Below, piece after piece: positions 1-11,917 of a stretch of DNA of 64,000 nt. The DNA comes from Aquatica leii (lineage: Eukaryota; Arthropoda; Insecta; Coleoptera; Lampyridae): assembly GCA_035610365.1 (NCBI GenBank), contig CM069432.1, positions 169,568,035 to 169,632,034 of the forward strand. The letters are read 5' to 3'. The notes beneath the pieces are model-generated. The model was not told where the DNA came from. It did no database searches and saw only the letters and a list, made by a program, of their open reading frames with translations. Positions within the stretch are counted from its first letter, which is position 1. The number at the start of each line of letters is the position of its first letter. Both the position numbers and the translations under genes were made by a program.

Positions 1-905
1 TTTTTAAAGAATGACATTGTTTTATGTGATTTTAAACATATTAGTCCTGTATGTATCTAACATATGTAACTTAATTATAATTTAATAAGTAATTTATAAT
101 TAAATTAGGTATTCATCAAGCTGTGGTTTTAAAAAGTCGTTTATTGCTGTTTTCCGGATTATATCAATGTTTAATGTATATTTTTGTTATATAAATTATA
201 TTTTATGTAGAAAAACGTTTATTACTACAAATCCTTACTTACGTAGCTACCTTTTATTCAGTCATTCTTGTTCAGGAAAGTAGTGCAAGAATAAACAACT
301 ACTACATTTTGTTAGTTAAAGCCACAAATACATATATACAACTCGTATAACAGATAAGTAGGTTAAATTAATACTGGTTATGTGAACTCTTGCACAGTGT
401 TCAAAATTAAGTAATATTTTTGTTTTATTTTTTACAGTAATTTGCGAATATAATTTTTAATTAGAAAGGCTGATATAATTACAGTTATTTTAAAACTTTT
501 AATGCAGTCAAAAATGATTAGATAAGTTAAATTGTTGTACAGTACATGCGACAGTATTCGATTAAAAGAAAAAGAGAGTATCAAACAACACAAAAAAGTA
601 CATAAATAATTAGGGCAATATTATAAGTCGTTATACTTGAAATGTCAGATAAAATGTTTTCAAATGCATTTGTTGTATATATTAAAACAATCATAACTAT
701 CGAAACTATAGAAATCCAACTAACAAATTGACAAAATTTGCAATAAGAAAGACAACAATTATAAATAAATTATAATCAAAAAATATTTACAAACAAATAG
801 AATAAACAAGAGTAATTAAATAGTTCAAATTGTAAAAATTAAAACAGCAATCATTGTAGTAAAATTCTAGCTTAATTTCAATTTCAACTTTTACAATTAT
901 TGCAG
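1..905. other. AT-rich non-coding sequence
   Basis: No open frame, RNA gene or repeat structure that I can support. The sequence is poly-A/T rich with scattered stop codons in all frames. Confidence 0.6.
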
Positions 906-913
906 AAACTTTA

Positions 914-1180
914 AGATAGAAAGAGAAATACTTTATAAAAAAAGTTTTTAAAAAAAACACGTTTTTTCCGTAGACTAAAAAGTAGAAAATATATTTTCTT
1001 CTACTTAAAACATGGACGCATTTATAAGAACTTACATATGTAATTTAGGAAAATACATTTAAATGCGCCTACGTTTTAAGTTGAAGAAAAGTTATTTTCT
1101 ACCTTTCAGTGCACGGGAAGAACGTGTTTTTTTTAAAAAGCTGTTTTAATAAAGTATCTATTTTCTACTTTTTGGTTTTA
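914..1180. repeat. foldback MITE-like inverted repeat
   Basis: The left arm (about 914-1030) and the right arm (about 1057-1180) are imperfect reverse complements. Both contain an AAAAAACACGTT block, a TAGAAAAT block and an ACTTAAAAC block in mirrored order, with a short central loop. No coding capacity is visible. It is probably a non-autonomous DNA transposon; no clear target duplication was found. Confidence 0.6.
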
Positions 1181-1298
1181 TGATAATTTGTTTTAATAAA
1201 GTTTTAAACAATCAGTTTAAAAACTTGCCCGACTTACATAGCTTACACAACTGTCGTAGATCAGAAGTCTTTAAATTATGGCAAGAGTTTATGGGACG

Positions 1299-2846
1299 TT
1301 TCCATTGACGTCACAACATGGCGCGCCAACAGCTGTTCATGGGGTAAACAAAGCAAATTCATGCAATGTGTTAGTTGAGATAGTGTTGCTTGTGATAGAA
1401 AAAAACTAATTTGTGGTGTCATTGCATTGTTGAGTAAAGCAAAGCGTATGTGTCTGTGTAAATAAATAGACATTACAGGTAAACAAGACAGTTAAAGTGT
1501 AATTTCATGTGTAATATCATTACTTAAGTTCAGTTTGATTTTACAAGGAACTGTAAATACGTATGATTTACACATTTCTAATTTTATTATTGTTACATAT
1601 CATTGTAAATTATTATATTATAAAGTGCTTTAAATATTTGTACATAATATTGAACATTTATAAAATATCCTAGATGCTGTCTGAATGTTGATATTAAATC
1701 GATGTGCAAGATCTGAAAACATCAAGTCTAATCAAGCCGCATGATAGTTAAAATAAACTGTTGAAAAGGAGTCATGAATTTCAATATCTTCTTCAAATAA
1801 ACTAAAAATTTTCATTAAAGCCATGAATGTAGGAATACCCGTGAAAAATTTTGTTTTTTTATTATTTGCAAAAGCAGCTTTTGAAACTGTAAGTGCAGTA
1901 ATTTGATTTTTACATTTATAAAGTTGCTCCTGTCAGTAATGCACTGCTAGAGACAGCTTCAAATAATTTTCCATATTCTCTTGATTCAAATGAGTCTAAG
2001 TAATTTTAGTTTTATTCGTCTCATCCTTAATATTTAATTGCATGCCATCTAAGCATGATGATTGTGGTTTTATATCAATCACTTCTTCCTCTTTATGTTC
2101 TGTTGTCTTGAATCTGTAAAAACAAGAAGTAATAAAATGTCTGTATAGATGTAAATAATAACATTAATACTTCAATAACTTACAAACTTAGGTTTATTAA
2201 TGACAAGCATAATAATTTGATTATGTGCAGTTACCTTCTCAGATGCTATTTTAAATGGTTTCACTTCTCTCCTTTTAGCTCGAGCATATCTTCGTGCAGC
2301 AGCATGCGAACTTGATTTATTAGTTTTATAACCCATTTTTAAATGTGGTACATAGTAAGGATTATTAACATTTCCGAGTGGTGCTGGTTTTCCTGCAAAA
2401 AAAATTGCGTATGGTTAGGTAACTCTCCAAATTATGTAATTCCCCACGCACTGATAAGAAATGATCGGAGCATATTTGATATATTATATTTTTGAAGCAG
2501 TTAAATCACAACGATGCAGTGATTGTAACCAAGCTTGGCGTCTTCTAACACGTTTTTCTATTACTCTGCCTCTGTTGTCACTTTCAGATGGTAGTGCAAA
2601 GTTTTTTTTTTCAATCCTTCATGCTATTATTGCTACAGCCAACTACTGCACAATGGTGTGGCACTATAATCACATTATTAGTAATGCATAGCTAATGTAA
2701 CATTTCCTTTTTCTTCTTACTTTTTGTAACGAATTCCAACTAGAAATTCCAAAGAGTATATCTCACAACACAGCTGTCAATCTTTGTTTACCCCAACAGC
2801 AGACATATTGCTTCTCCCACTTCTAGTTCGTGACGTCACGTGGAAA
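1299..2846. mobile_element. 1.5-kb element with inverted ends around gene-like sequence
   Basis: The ends are inverted copies. The left end reads TTTCCATTGACGTCAC and the right end, reverse-complemented, reads TTTCCACGTGACGTCAC. About 40 bases further in, both arms carry GGGGTAAACAAAG (1341-1353 and 2782-2794), next to CAGCTG-type sequence. The palindrome TGACGTCA matches a CRE/ATF site and GTAAACA a forkhead-type site, so the ends could carry promoter function. Between them lies an exon-like stretch on the minus strand. This could be a DNA transposon that captured or encodes a gene; the superfamily is not recognised and no target duplication is evident. Confidence 0.45.
1996..2392 (-). pseudogene. 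unrecognised two-exon gene fragment
   Basis: On the minus strand a splice-acceptor-like TTTTGCAG is followed by an open stretch (2235-2392) encoding a basic segment that includes PYYVPHLKMGY and AAARRYARAKRRE, ending at an AAG|GTAAC donor. A second open stretch starts after TTTTTACAG at 2113 and encodes an acidic tail with HKEEEVIDIKP before a stop at 1996-1998. The splice phases do not join these two frames cleanly: the predicted junction gives an early stop, so either the second frame is used by another acceptor or the gene is broken. I do not recognise the protein. It lies entirely within the inverted ends of the surrounding element. Confidence 0.3.
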
Positions 2847-2929
2847 TGAGCAATTCACATGTCCAAAAAATTCTAGCTTGATTAGTGCAGTAGAAGTGGT
2901 CAAAAAATCGATTACAAAATTTGAAATTG

Positions 2930-2962
2930 AACAAACAATCAAACAAACAAACAAACAAACAA
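2930..2962. repeat. AAAC microsatellite
   Basis: A run of AAAC units with slight interruptions. The 61-codon frame across it on the other strand is an artefact of the repeat. Confidence 0.7.
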
Positions 2963-2974
2963 GAAAGCAAGCTA

Positions 2975-4610
2975 AGAAAAACGAGGTAGAAACATAGGTA
3001 CAATTGTAGGTATAATTTCAAGATTTTAGTACTACACTAAATACGTGTTTTGTTATACATAATAGCTTTGAAAAATTTGAATCGACACTTTAAAGAAATC
3101 ATTGTTTTGTAAACCAAAAACGTTAGTTTAGTATCATAAATTTAGTTCGTTTTCAAACAAAGTATTATTATTTTGAAAATTAATTATTTGAATGTTACAA
3201 ATTGGCATTTACCGATAATTTAGAAATTGACAGTAAACACTTTAGACAGAGCTTAGAAAAAGAATATCAGACGACTTTTACTAAAAGCATTTATACAGTA
3301 TGTGGCAACCTAAAGCTATATATTTACCAAGATATAGTTTAACAGGACAGGCTTAAATCAAAGAATTGTTTTATCAACCCACAGTTAATAATCGATAATT
3401 CTAACAGACTAGCTACTTGAAAAGAAAATGGCAAAAACAGAATTACATCTATTTCCAAACATTTTGACTGTGACTATATTTCCTAAACAATACTAGGCAT
3501 AATATGAGAGCGTCCAAACAGAGCAGTCTAGAGTTAAATTTGTTTTAATTATTGTGTTAGAAAAGGTGTCTTTCGCGTTACAAACTTTTTTTTATAAAAA
3601 TTTGGTAAGCGCGTTGCATAGGTCATTGAATTTTACAATTATGAAGCATAGATATCTTAAAATATCATGATTTTACTGAATAAAGAGCTACAACAAAAAT
3701 GTTGTATGCAGTTTAAAAATTTTTTTTTACTTCTACTGGTATAAATCTTCTGATAATTCTATAACAATTTTAAAGAAAACAAAATGAAATTAAATATATT
3801 TTAGATATAATCAATGCTTAAAATAACCATGTTTTAGACGAATTTAAATTTAAATTAAATTCAATAAGTTTAGCAAAACAAACGTTATCTATTTATTTTT
3901 GTGTTTTAAATTACAATTACATCAAAATAAATTAATCTTAAACTGATAACTGTTCCAGCAACCAAACAAAACAATCAGTTTATGTTTTACTTATTACCAG
4001 TTAAGACTAAGAGTTTTTATAATTTTAGTAGTAAAAAGTATTATATACAAACCATGGTTGAGAATATTATCATAGCCCTTGTAACTTATATTTTAATCTT
4101 GTTGTTAAAGCTATAATCACACACTTCTTAATGTTGAAATATAAACACTATATTTAATTAATAAGTAGTTTGTTGACAGTTTATTATAATAACGACAAAA
4201 TATGTCGTGTATGCAAAAACTAATTTTAAGTAATGATGTATACTTGCTCTTGGAAACCTCGCCAGATTGTCAATTTCTAGTCAAATTTTAAAAAAAATTT
4301 AATAACTACGCGAATATGTATTAATTACAACAATTGACAAGATTTAGTATACCAGTTGATGTTTTAACAGGTAGTAAGAATGGTGTTTAGATGTTTATCA
4401 ACGACCCACAATTAATCACTGCAACCAAACATGTAAAGAATTAATAAGGACCATTTTATTTAACAGTAAAAATCTTGTATACAAAATTAATCTAAAGAAA
4501 CACATAAGTATAGTGGTAATGACAATTAACATAAAAATTTGTTTTTGGATGTATTATTATACTGACAACAACACGTCGCGCCTGGTATTTTTCAACCAAA
4601 ATTGATTTTT
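2975..4610. other. AT-rich non-coding sequence
   Basis: No supported gene or structured repeat. Short frames are broken and of low complexity. Confidence 0.5.
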
Positions 4611-4619
4611 TTTACATTT

Positions 4620-5575
4620 AATTCTAGGTGTCAAAAGTTTTGGTTTGTAAGTACTCTGACAAAAGAGAAAAATCCGATGTAATTTTAGCAAACAAAATTG
4701 TCCCTTAAATTTCTTACATTTAATTTTAGGCATCTAATTTCTTCTATTCTTGGTGATCTTTTTGACTTTTCCAGCTAATGTTTTTTAAACAAAATTTTCA
4801 CTCATAAATTATATTAATAAAGTGTAAAAATTAAAATAGTGCAATTTGTTTTAAATGAGTTTCAAGAGCATCATATTGAGCACTCATATTATCAGCATCG
4901 TCATACGATTGGCTAATCATATTGTTTAAACTAATTTTTAAGTTGTTCGCCAATTTTTAGTTTATTTACATTGACGTTACATTTACCTGTGCCTACTTTA
5001 ATAGAAAACATTTTTAAGAATTTTAACATTTGTCACTTTGTTTATGATATTCAGGTATAGATTTTGTAGCATTTTCTATATGATTATCTGAAATAAAATC
5101 ATACTTGGCCACTAAATTAACGATATCAAAAAAAATTACTATAATTTTATTATGATAATTTTTGGATATTGTCATTGCTCAATTCTGAATCATCAAACAG
5201 CCCTTTTTGTTGACGTACATTCTCATTTTAGAAAATAAAGAAGTAAACCTATTTTTATTTAACAGCTACGCATTTTGGTCGTTAAGTCGCTTAGATTGAA
5301 ACACTTTTTTTCGGTAACATAAATTTTCTAAAGATTTTGAATAGATTATTTAGTTTGCTGTCCTGTTAATTTTTTTCAATTATTCTTAGTATCACTTTCA
5401 CTAACACCCATATTACTTTTTTCTGCTTCGCCAAAGATACTTATTAAATTTTAAAAATAATGAGAATAATCTTCTATCGAATCATCTGGATCTATATTTA
5501 CATATTTCAAATCAGTACTCGTGTAAAATGTATTGTTTTTTGTAAAAAGTTTTTTGCCCATAGTCTTTTTTAGCA
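4620..5575 (-). pseudogene. degraded hAT (ZMYM6/DUF4371-like) transposase
   Basis: Read on the minus strand, several frames carry fragments of the hAT-type transposase found in ZMYM6/DUF4371 proteins. In order from the N-terminal side they are: a MGKKLF-type start with an acidic stretch near 5570-5400, FFDIVNLVAKYDF around 5130-5070 (family pattern ELLAEFDP), GQSYDDADNMSAQYDALE around 4905-4860 (family hallmark GQSYDNASNMSG), and LLSEYLQTKTFD near 4660. In these transposases the GQSYD region holds a catalytic Asp. Many frameshifts and stops separate the blocks, so the gene is dead. No terminal inverted repeats were located. Confidence 0.7.
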
Positions 5576-5599
5576 GTTTATGATTAATTTAAAATAGTC

Positions 5600-8160
5600 T
5601 TGGGTAAGAACCAATTTCGCAGTACACTGCACTGTTACAACAAAAGCTCGAGACAATGATATTAAGACAAAAAGCACTTGTTCCAATTTTTAAAAAGGCT
5701 TGATTAATTTTACTATGATCTTCTTAAATACGTCATCATATCGTTAGGTTCTACATACACTGAAACAATAAAATTCTAATAAGCGGTCGCCAAGAACCAC
5801 AGTAATTCGATTTGGTCTCAAAACTTGTTTATGTTTAATTTGTATCATTTTTTTTTAATTTTATGTTTTTTTAACGCTAGGTAAGGTTTTTGGGCTTATA
5901 TGATTGTGGACCCAAGATGCTACACATGTCAGCTACCTTCGCTAGTCCGCCCTTGGGCATGAAGACAGTTTACGACTACATGAGAAAGTCTAAACTGAAA
6001 CTTGTCTAAGTCGTTTGCTAATACTGCAGTCAAAAACATACCAAATTAAAAAATAATACCGAGAATGCTCTAAATGAATCCAAGATCAGATTGAAACGAT
6101 GCAAGAAAATGGAAATTCAGTTTTCTAGAAGTGTCGCATTAACTTTAAATGTTTACGAATAGTACCAACAAAATTTTTTTTGCAAAAAATACAATCTCTT
6201 TACGATGCAATTGATTTTGACTGACAAATTTTTCAAAGTAATCGTTAAGAATGTTATGTAAATTATAGGATGATTAAGTATTTTGATTTCTTATAACTTT
6301 AGAATATTTTTGTATTATGAAATATATATTAAAAAGAATAAGTTTTCGTTTTTTTGAAATTTTCTTTAACAATTTTATCGAATTTTTCTGTATTAGTTGG
6401 AATGCATGGTATGAAATGGTATACAAAATTAAGTTAATACATAAGTTGACAGCTAGATATAAATTTAATGTGTTACCCAGTTTAAATAAATTAGTTTGAC
6501 ATGCATTCATATTATTTAAAGTGTAACTATTTTTATGTTCATTCGTATAAAAAATTCTAAATTTGTTTAAATTTGTTAGCACTTGCACTTTCTAGTACAT
6601 AATTGTTGCAAAAGATATATAAAAATATTTGCAAGTGTTGTTTTAACTGCTCCTTTTTTATTAGTATTTTTACGAAATATCCGTTAATTGTTTCAAGTAG
6701 GTACTATAGGTTTAATGCTGCATTACTTTTGATTATTATGAAATTTATAAGATTTTTTGCAATGTAGTTATTTTATATTAGTGGAAAGATTCACAGACTG
6801 ATTTGATTATATGCAAATAGAAATTATTTTAAATATTTATTGCCAGTTACAATATTGCAATTTTCATTAAAAGTAGAATGACATTAATAATATTTTAAAG
6901 ATATAAATCATACTAATTTTTATTGAACTATAAATTTTTGATTTTCTACTAGTTTTTTATCCCCCTAACGAACAAGTTCCGTGAATGAACCTGTATAAAT
7001 ACGTTTTGCAAAAGAATTTTAGAAGAATATCAACGTTTAGAGTCAAACTGTAGATTTCTACTTTTATTTATGTATCGAGATTACTTAATATTCTTAAATT
7101 TCTTAATAAATATAATAAATTACGATTGTCATCGATGCAATAAAGCATTTTGACATACAGAAACCATAAGAAGTTTTGATGCTACTATTATTCCTTACCA
7201 TTTTTTTTATGGAGTCTACATGATTTATGCGAATGATCAACCTCTTAAATCTTTGCGCAACTGTATTTTGTATTTTACAGTATTGTAATTAACTATTGCT
7301 ATATGAGTAATTATGTAAACATATTATTACTTTTATTACAAAATTATTATGTATAACAAGCTATGTTAAGATAAATTAACACGCTAAATATTTAATTGAG
7401 AAGTAAAATTGATAAACATGAAATATGTATGAATATAGATCAAACGAAACCTTCCTTTCTACTTCGTTAAAGTTTGTTTACAATTTTGTTAATTTGAAAT
7501 AATTTAACATTGTCAATGATGACTTTTAAAACTGTTCTATATAAAATGCCTTTGAAATTATTTCTGTGGCCAAGGCTAAATTGCCCAATATCCTGTTATG
7601 CATGTACTTGAACACCGGTATTTATTAAAAACTTGAAACTCATTTTTGGCTGAATTTTGTAACTCAGTTTACTTTTCTTTTATGATAGTTTTAAAGTAGG
7701 AGGTGACAAATTATCACGTTGAATCACAAGCGACTGTTTTTCTGGTTCTAAAAAATATATAGTAGACCACTAGCTTTTTTAACCGTTCAGAACACAAAAT
7801 ACGCCCTTGAATCATTTGTCAGGGATAGGAATTTATAGTACCGTTAATGATATTGATCTCACATGTGTTTATCAATAATAATATAACAATAACCTAATTT
7901 TTTTTTATAATATATATATTGAACTGATTCAGGTGCTGCTACAGTAGTATTTTTATTTCTGCGGCTGTCTTAGCAAAATGAAGCAATTGATCTTACAGTA
8001 GCTGACTAATTAATTTGTCATTAGTTGTTATTATTATTATTAACAATAACAATTTTATCTAATAAAATTGTGTTTGTTAAATCAAAGACTTCCAGTTGGC
8101 ATGTCTAATTAATTAAAAAATTAAGAATTAACTCTATAAAATTTTAAGCTTTCGCGGTTG
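5600..8160. other. AT-rich non-coding sequence
   Basis: No gene supported. The 104- and 60-codon frames at 6274-6588 and 6317-6499 overlap on opposite strands and are low-complexity Asn/Lys/Phe-rich readings of AT sequence. Confidence 0.5.
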
Positions 8161-8165
8161 TTATG

Positions 8166-8424
8166 TTTATGATTATAAGCGACTTTCGGCTTAGACCGCG
8201 TCATAGTTAAACACCCAGACTTAGACTTGGTCCTAGTCTCTTCTTGAGAGCCAAAACAAGAAGTAAAACTTGGCAAACTAGTTTGTTTGGGTTCACGAAC
8301 GACAATACGGCAAAGGCCCAGTTCTACTTCTTGTTTTGGTTCTCAAGAAGAGACTAGGACCAAGCTTAAGTCTGGGTGTTTAACTACGACGCGGTCTAAG
8401 CCGAAAGTCGCTTATAATCATAAA
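8166..8424. repeat. foldback MITE with about 100-bp arms
   Basis: The left arm (8166-8267) and right arm (8322-8424) are nearly perfect reverse complements, for example GACTTTCGGCTTAGACCGCG against CGCGGTCTAAGCCGAAAGTC. The loop is about 54 bp. It is more GC-rich than the surroundings. The 62-codon frame across the right arm is a by-product. Likely a non-autonomous foldback transposon. Confidence 0.85.
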
Positions 8425-8594
8425 GAATTAACTCGATTTTTTAAAAAGTATTTACGTAGAGATTCGTATACGTAAAAGGTTATTTGCTATGTACAAAAGC
8501 TCTAATTTTTTTCCTGAAATTTGAAGTTAATCAATGTATGTTTTTTTTACAATTATAGGAGAGTGGATACGTTTATTCTTTCAAATTCTTGCTT

Positions 8595-8980
8595 CTCTTA
8601 AGGACAAATTTCTTACACTTTAATTTCAAGGTGTATACCAAATTTCTTGTTCATGTGGTTTAGTCTACATTGATGAAACTGGTCGTTCCGTCATTACACG
8701 CATTTCAGAACATGATCGTTGTATACGGAAAAAACATATTTATAAGTCTACGGTTGTTGAACATTGTTTTACTATAGGTCACAATATAGATTTTGAAAAC
8801 GTTTTGGTGATTGCAAAATCTCCATTCTTCTTCAATAGAAAAATCCGAGAGACCATAGAAATCATCAAACACCCCTATAACTACGACAACATCTTTATAA
8901 ATAGTTTAAATTCCGTTAGAGTAGATTATTATGTCGATTTGGAGCAAAACTATCATAAGTCCAAGTTTTACTCAAAATAA
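8595..8980 (+). pseudogene. Penelope-like element GIY-YIG endonuclease domain (C-terminal fragment)
   Basis: Frame 8630-8980 is open for 116 codons and reads as the C-terminal GIY-YIG nuclease of a Penelope-like retroelement. GVYQISCSCGLVYIDETGRS supplies the GVY...VYI core and the two Cys (CSC) typical of these elements. It is followed by the catalytic-helix Arg (TRISEH), an STVVEHCFTIGHNIDF block (family pattern SAVAEH...TGH.IDF) and an IRETIEIIKHP block. The upstream frame (LLSLKDKFLTL) matches the linker before the nuclease, but a stop interrupts it just before GVY. The RT domain is absent, so this is a truncated copy. In intact elements this nuclease nicks target DNA for target-primed reverse transcription. 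Confidence 0.88.
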
Positions 8981-8984
8981 CTTA

Positions 8985-10380
8985 GATAGGTTAAAATCCT
9001 TAAGTTCTAATATAGGAAGGGCGTGTTTCGTAATCTAAAACGACACCACTACCACCATAAAGATGATAGAATAATGTGGTTTTAATGTCAAGTATTTTGT
9101 ATCAGTCTTTTTCAATGCATATAGTTGTAAATAAGAAGATATTATTGGGAATTACATTTCACAGGTATGTACACCATATAGGCAGACCAGTATTAAGAAA
9201 ATGTTTGATTGATACCCCAAAAAACCTGTTCTTAGTTTGTTTATGCGGAATTTATTTTAATTCAATTTAAATGGTAAATTACTGTTTTTTAATTTATTTC
9301 ATTTGGTTTGATGCATATTTTTCATTTTATATTCTATATGTTTTTACGTATAGTGGAACCAAAAATTACTAGGTTTGTTAACTGGAAGAACTGTTTTCAG
9401 TATATAACAAGTGTAAAAAACCTGAAAAACAGTTTACAACAATTTGATAAAAAGTCTTATTGAAAAAAAACTATAAGTCTTAATCGAAAAAACTTCTTAT
9501 TTACTTTAGACTAATAAAGTTGATGAAAAAATCAAAGTACATATTGCTTAATAGCGTAGATCCACAAATCTCCAGTCAAATAGTTTTTCTTAGCAAATTA
9601 CAGTATTTGAAATTTATAATTATGATTACAGGTCTGTAACATTGTAATTATGGCAGTTAAATTTATTTTCTAACTATAAATTTAAGTAGTTTGATCATTT
9701 ATTTTATTTTTGTATAACAACATGCAACTTGTTGATCTGAAAAGTTTACAATGTACAATTAATGTTAAAACTTTAATTTGTAAGTAATCCGGGCCTAGCA
9801 AAGTTTTCATCTTGATAGTAGACTAAGCCACGCCCAGTAATACCACTTTGTACATAAAAAATAGATGATTTATGTTATCCCTTTTTATAATAACTCAATG
9901 GTTAAAATAAAACTTTGCAGAATACAATAAACTAGCTTATGTCTTGTTCTAAGGACTTTATAAAAAATATACCCAATAACTGCATTTTATCCTATCTTTT
10001 TCATAATCTTTACGGTTGGATCATTTGTATCTTACGTCCAGTATGTGAATTTAAAATAGCATTACATTAAGTTTCAGATTCCAAACGGCATTGAAACATA
10101 ACCAGGTATGACAGGTTTTTTGGCTTGGTGTTTATTGTCACTCGCGTTTAACGTTTATTATTACAATTACAGTGCGTTATTGTTGTGTAGTAGTTGACAT
10201 GGGTGAAAGAAGTAGAAAAATACTTGTTTTACTAAAAACATATTCCAGCTGAAATGATGGTAAGTTGTATTCAATTGTAACCATGGCTTGATAATGGATC
10301 ATGAACATTCTAACCTCAAACTAGTAAACTTCAATCAGAATGAGCAATAAAGTTATCAATTTTTTTTTCAGAATCTAAAA
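8985..10380. other. AT-rich non-coding sequence
   Basis: No gene supported. The 64-codon frame at 9076-9270 has no recognisable motif; part of the sequence just downstream of the Penelope fragment may be its 3' untranslated end. Confidence 0.45.
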
Positions 10381-10382
10381 GG

Positions 10383-10640
10383 TGTATTTCCTATAATGAT
10401 AAAAATTCTTGTATCGAAGAATCAACTCGCATAATCTTGGAGACGAAACTACCTATTCAAGCTTACAATTACACCCAACAATATCGTAATAATTGTTTAA
10501 TACAGTACAAGTTGTGTTTCCTATAATGATAAAAATGCTTGTATTGTAGAACCAAATCGCGTAATCTTGAAGTCGAAACTACATATTCAAGCTTACAATT
10601 ACACGCTACAATATCGTAGTAATTGTTTAGTACAGCCGGT
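10383..10640 (+). repeat. tandem duplication, about 130-bp unit
   Basis: Two head-to-tail copies with CTATAATGATAAAAAT at 10391 and 10521 (period 130), each continuing through CATATTCAAGCTTACAATTA-type sequence and AATTGTTTA.TACAG. Identity between units is high but not complete. No coding role is seen. Confidence 0.85.
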
Positions 10641-10689
10641 ATACGTATTAAACAAATGTAAAACATTTCAAAACCACCTTCTAGAACAG

Positions 10690-11660
10690 AATTAAAAAGT
10701 GTGTTCTAAAGTTGTCTAAAAGTGATGATGATATTGAAGCATCAGAGAACCCATATGCAACAAATAACAATCCCGACTATATACCAGAGCATAGCAAATT
10801 AGATTAAGAACAAAGTATAGAAAAAGAACATTACTCAAAAAACATCACAAAAATTATTGAGCTCCATGATTTGCATACCAAGGAAAAGGTTAGCAGAAAG
10901 AGGCCAAAGATCGAAGACAAATGGAAACAAAATATTGCTAAGAAGATGAGAAATTCTAGAAAAGCATATACAAACATATACAATCAAATGATTGCCGTTT
11001 AAAGTGTAGAAATAAAATTAACAAGTACGTAAACAATTTTTTTTTATTTATTGGAACCGCGTAAGCATCTGCGGTCTAAAAATTCCACAAATTGAAAACA
11101 ATTAGAAAATGAAAACCATACAGATGAAACACATAATACAAACAAAAAGAACAAAGCTAGGAAAAATTGCAGAGAAAAGACTTACTTTTATCACTTCAAT
11201 TTTGACATAAATGTCAGAGAAAAGGTATGTCAAACGTTTCTTTTAAATAAACTTACCATCAGCCAACAAGTAGTGAAAACAATCGATAAACGTCTGAATA
11301 GGACAAGCACTAAATTTACTATAAGTCCAGATAAACGAGAAAAAACACCTTGTAAGTTCAAAATCACTGATGATGACAAAAACATGGTGAAAGAGCATAT
11401 TAATCTATTTGAAACTGTCGAAAACCGTCACTACAGAAAAGATTCTATAAAAAGGTATTTACTTGTTTCATTGAACATATCTAAAATGTACAGAATGTAC
11501 TACGACAACTCCAAAGAATAAAAGACAAAACTTGTACCAGAATCTATCGTTGGATATTTACAAATGAGTTTATTTTGGCTTCCATATTCCAAAAAAGATC
11601 TATTCGACTAACGTGTAAACTTTGAAAATTCAACTGTAAAAAAAACTTTTATTCAAACAC
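10690..11660 (+). pseudogene. relic of a multicopy insect gene family (copy 1)
   Basis: Successive frames carry blocks of a repetitive, functionally uncharacterised protein family that I associate with insect genomes: an acidic NPDYIPEHSKLD segment near 10770, WKQNIAKKMRNSRKAY near 10925-10970, KTYFYHFNFDINVREKVC near 11180-11230, and the longest open piece (11273-11521) with TISPDKREKTPCKFKI and NRHYRKDSIKRYL...LNISKMYRMY. The same family appears again at 17.5-18.5 kb, where its downstream part is preserved. Stops and frameshifts separate the blocks, so it is dead. Multicopy dispersal suggests a transposon origin, but the superfamily is not known to me. Confidence 0.6.
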
Positions 11661-11917
11661 ACAATTGAACTACACTTACATAATAAAGAAGAAGAAAGCA
11701 TAAGAATGTGATAAAACAAAGGCTGCAGTACATAACAAATTTGGTGTATGCTTTTTTAATGTTGAATAGGTTTTACAATCTCCTAAAGTGAATGTTGGTC
11801 AAGCCTAGTATAAATCGTATAACTTGACAATTTTTGATTTATTTTAAAAACAAGTTTACTGTTTCAGGCGGCACAAAGTGATTGCAGCACAACATGTGGG
11901 TGAAATTGGAAGCTGCA

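Noticed and set aside
2461-2691. 76-codon plus-strand frame within the 1.3-2.8 kb element
   Set aside because: No motif. The minus strand carries the exon-like signals in this element, so the plus-strand frame is probably chance.
6274-6588. 104-codon minus-strand frame overlapping a 60-codon plus-strand frame
   Set aside because: Both are low-complexity Asn/Lys/Ile/Phe-rich readings of AT-rich DNA with no motif; neither has coding support.
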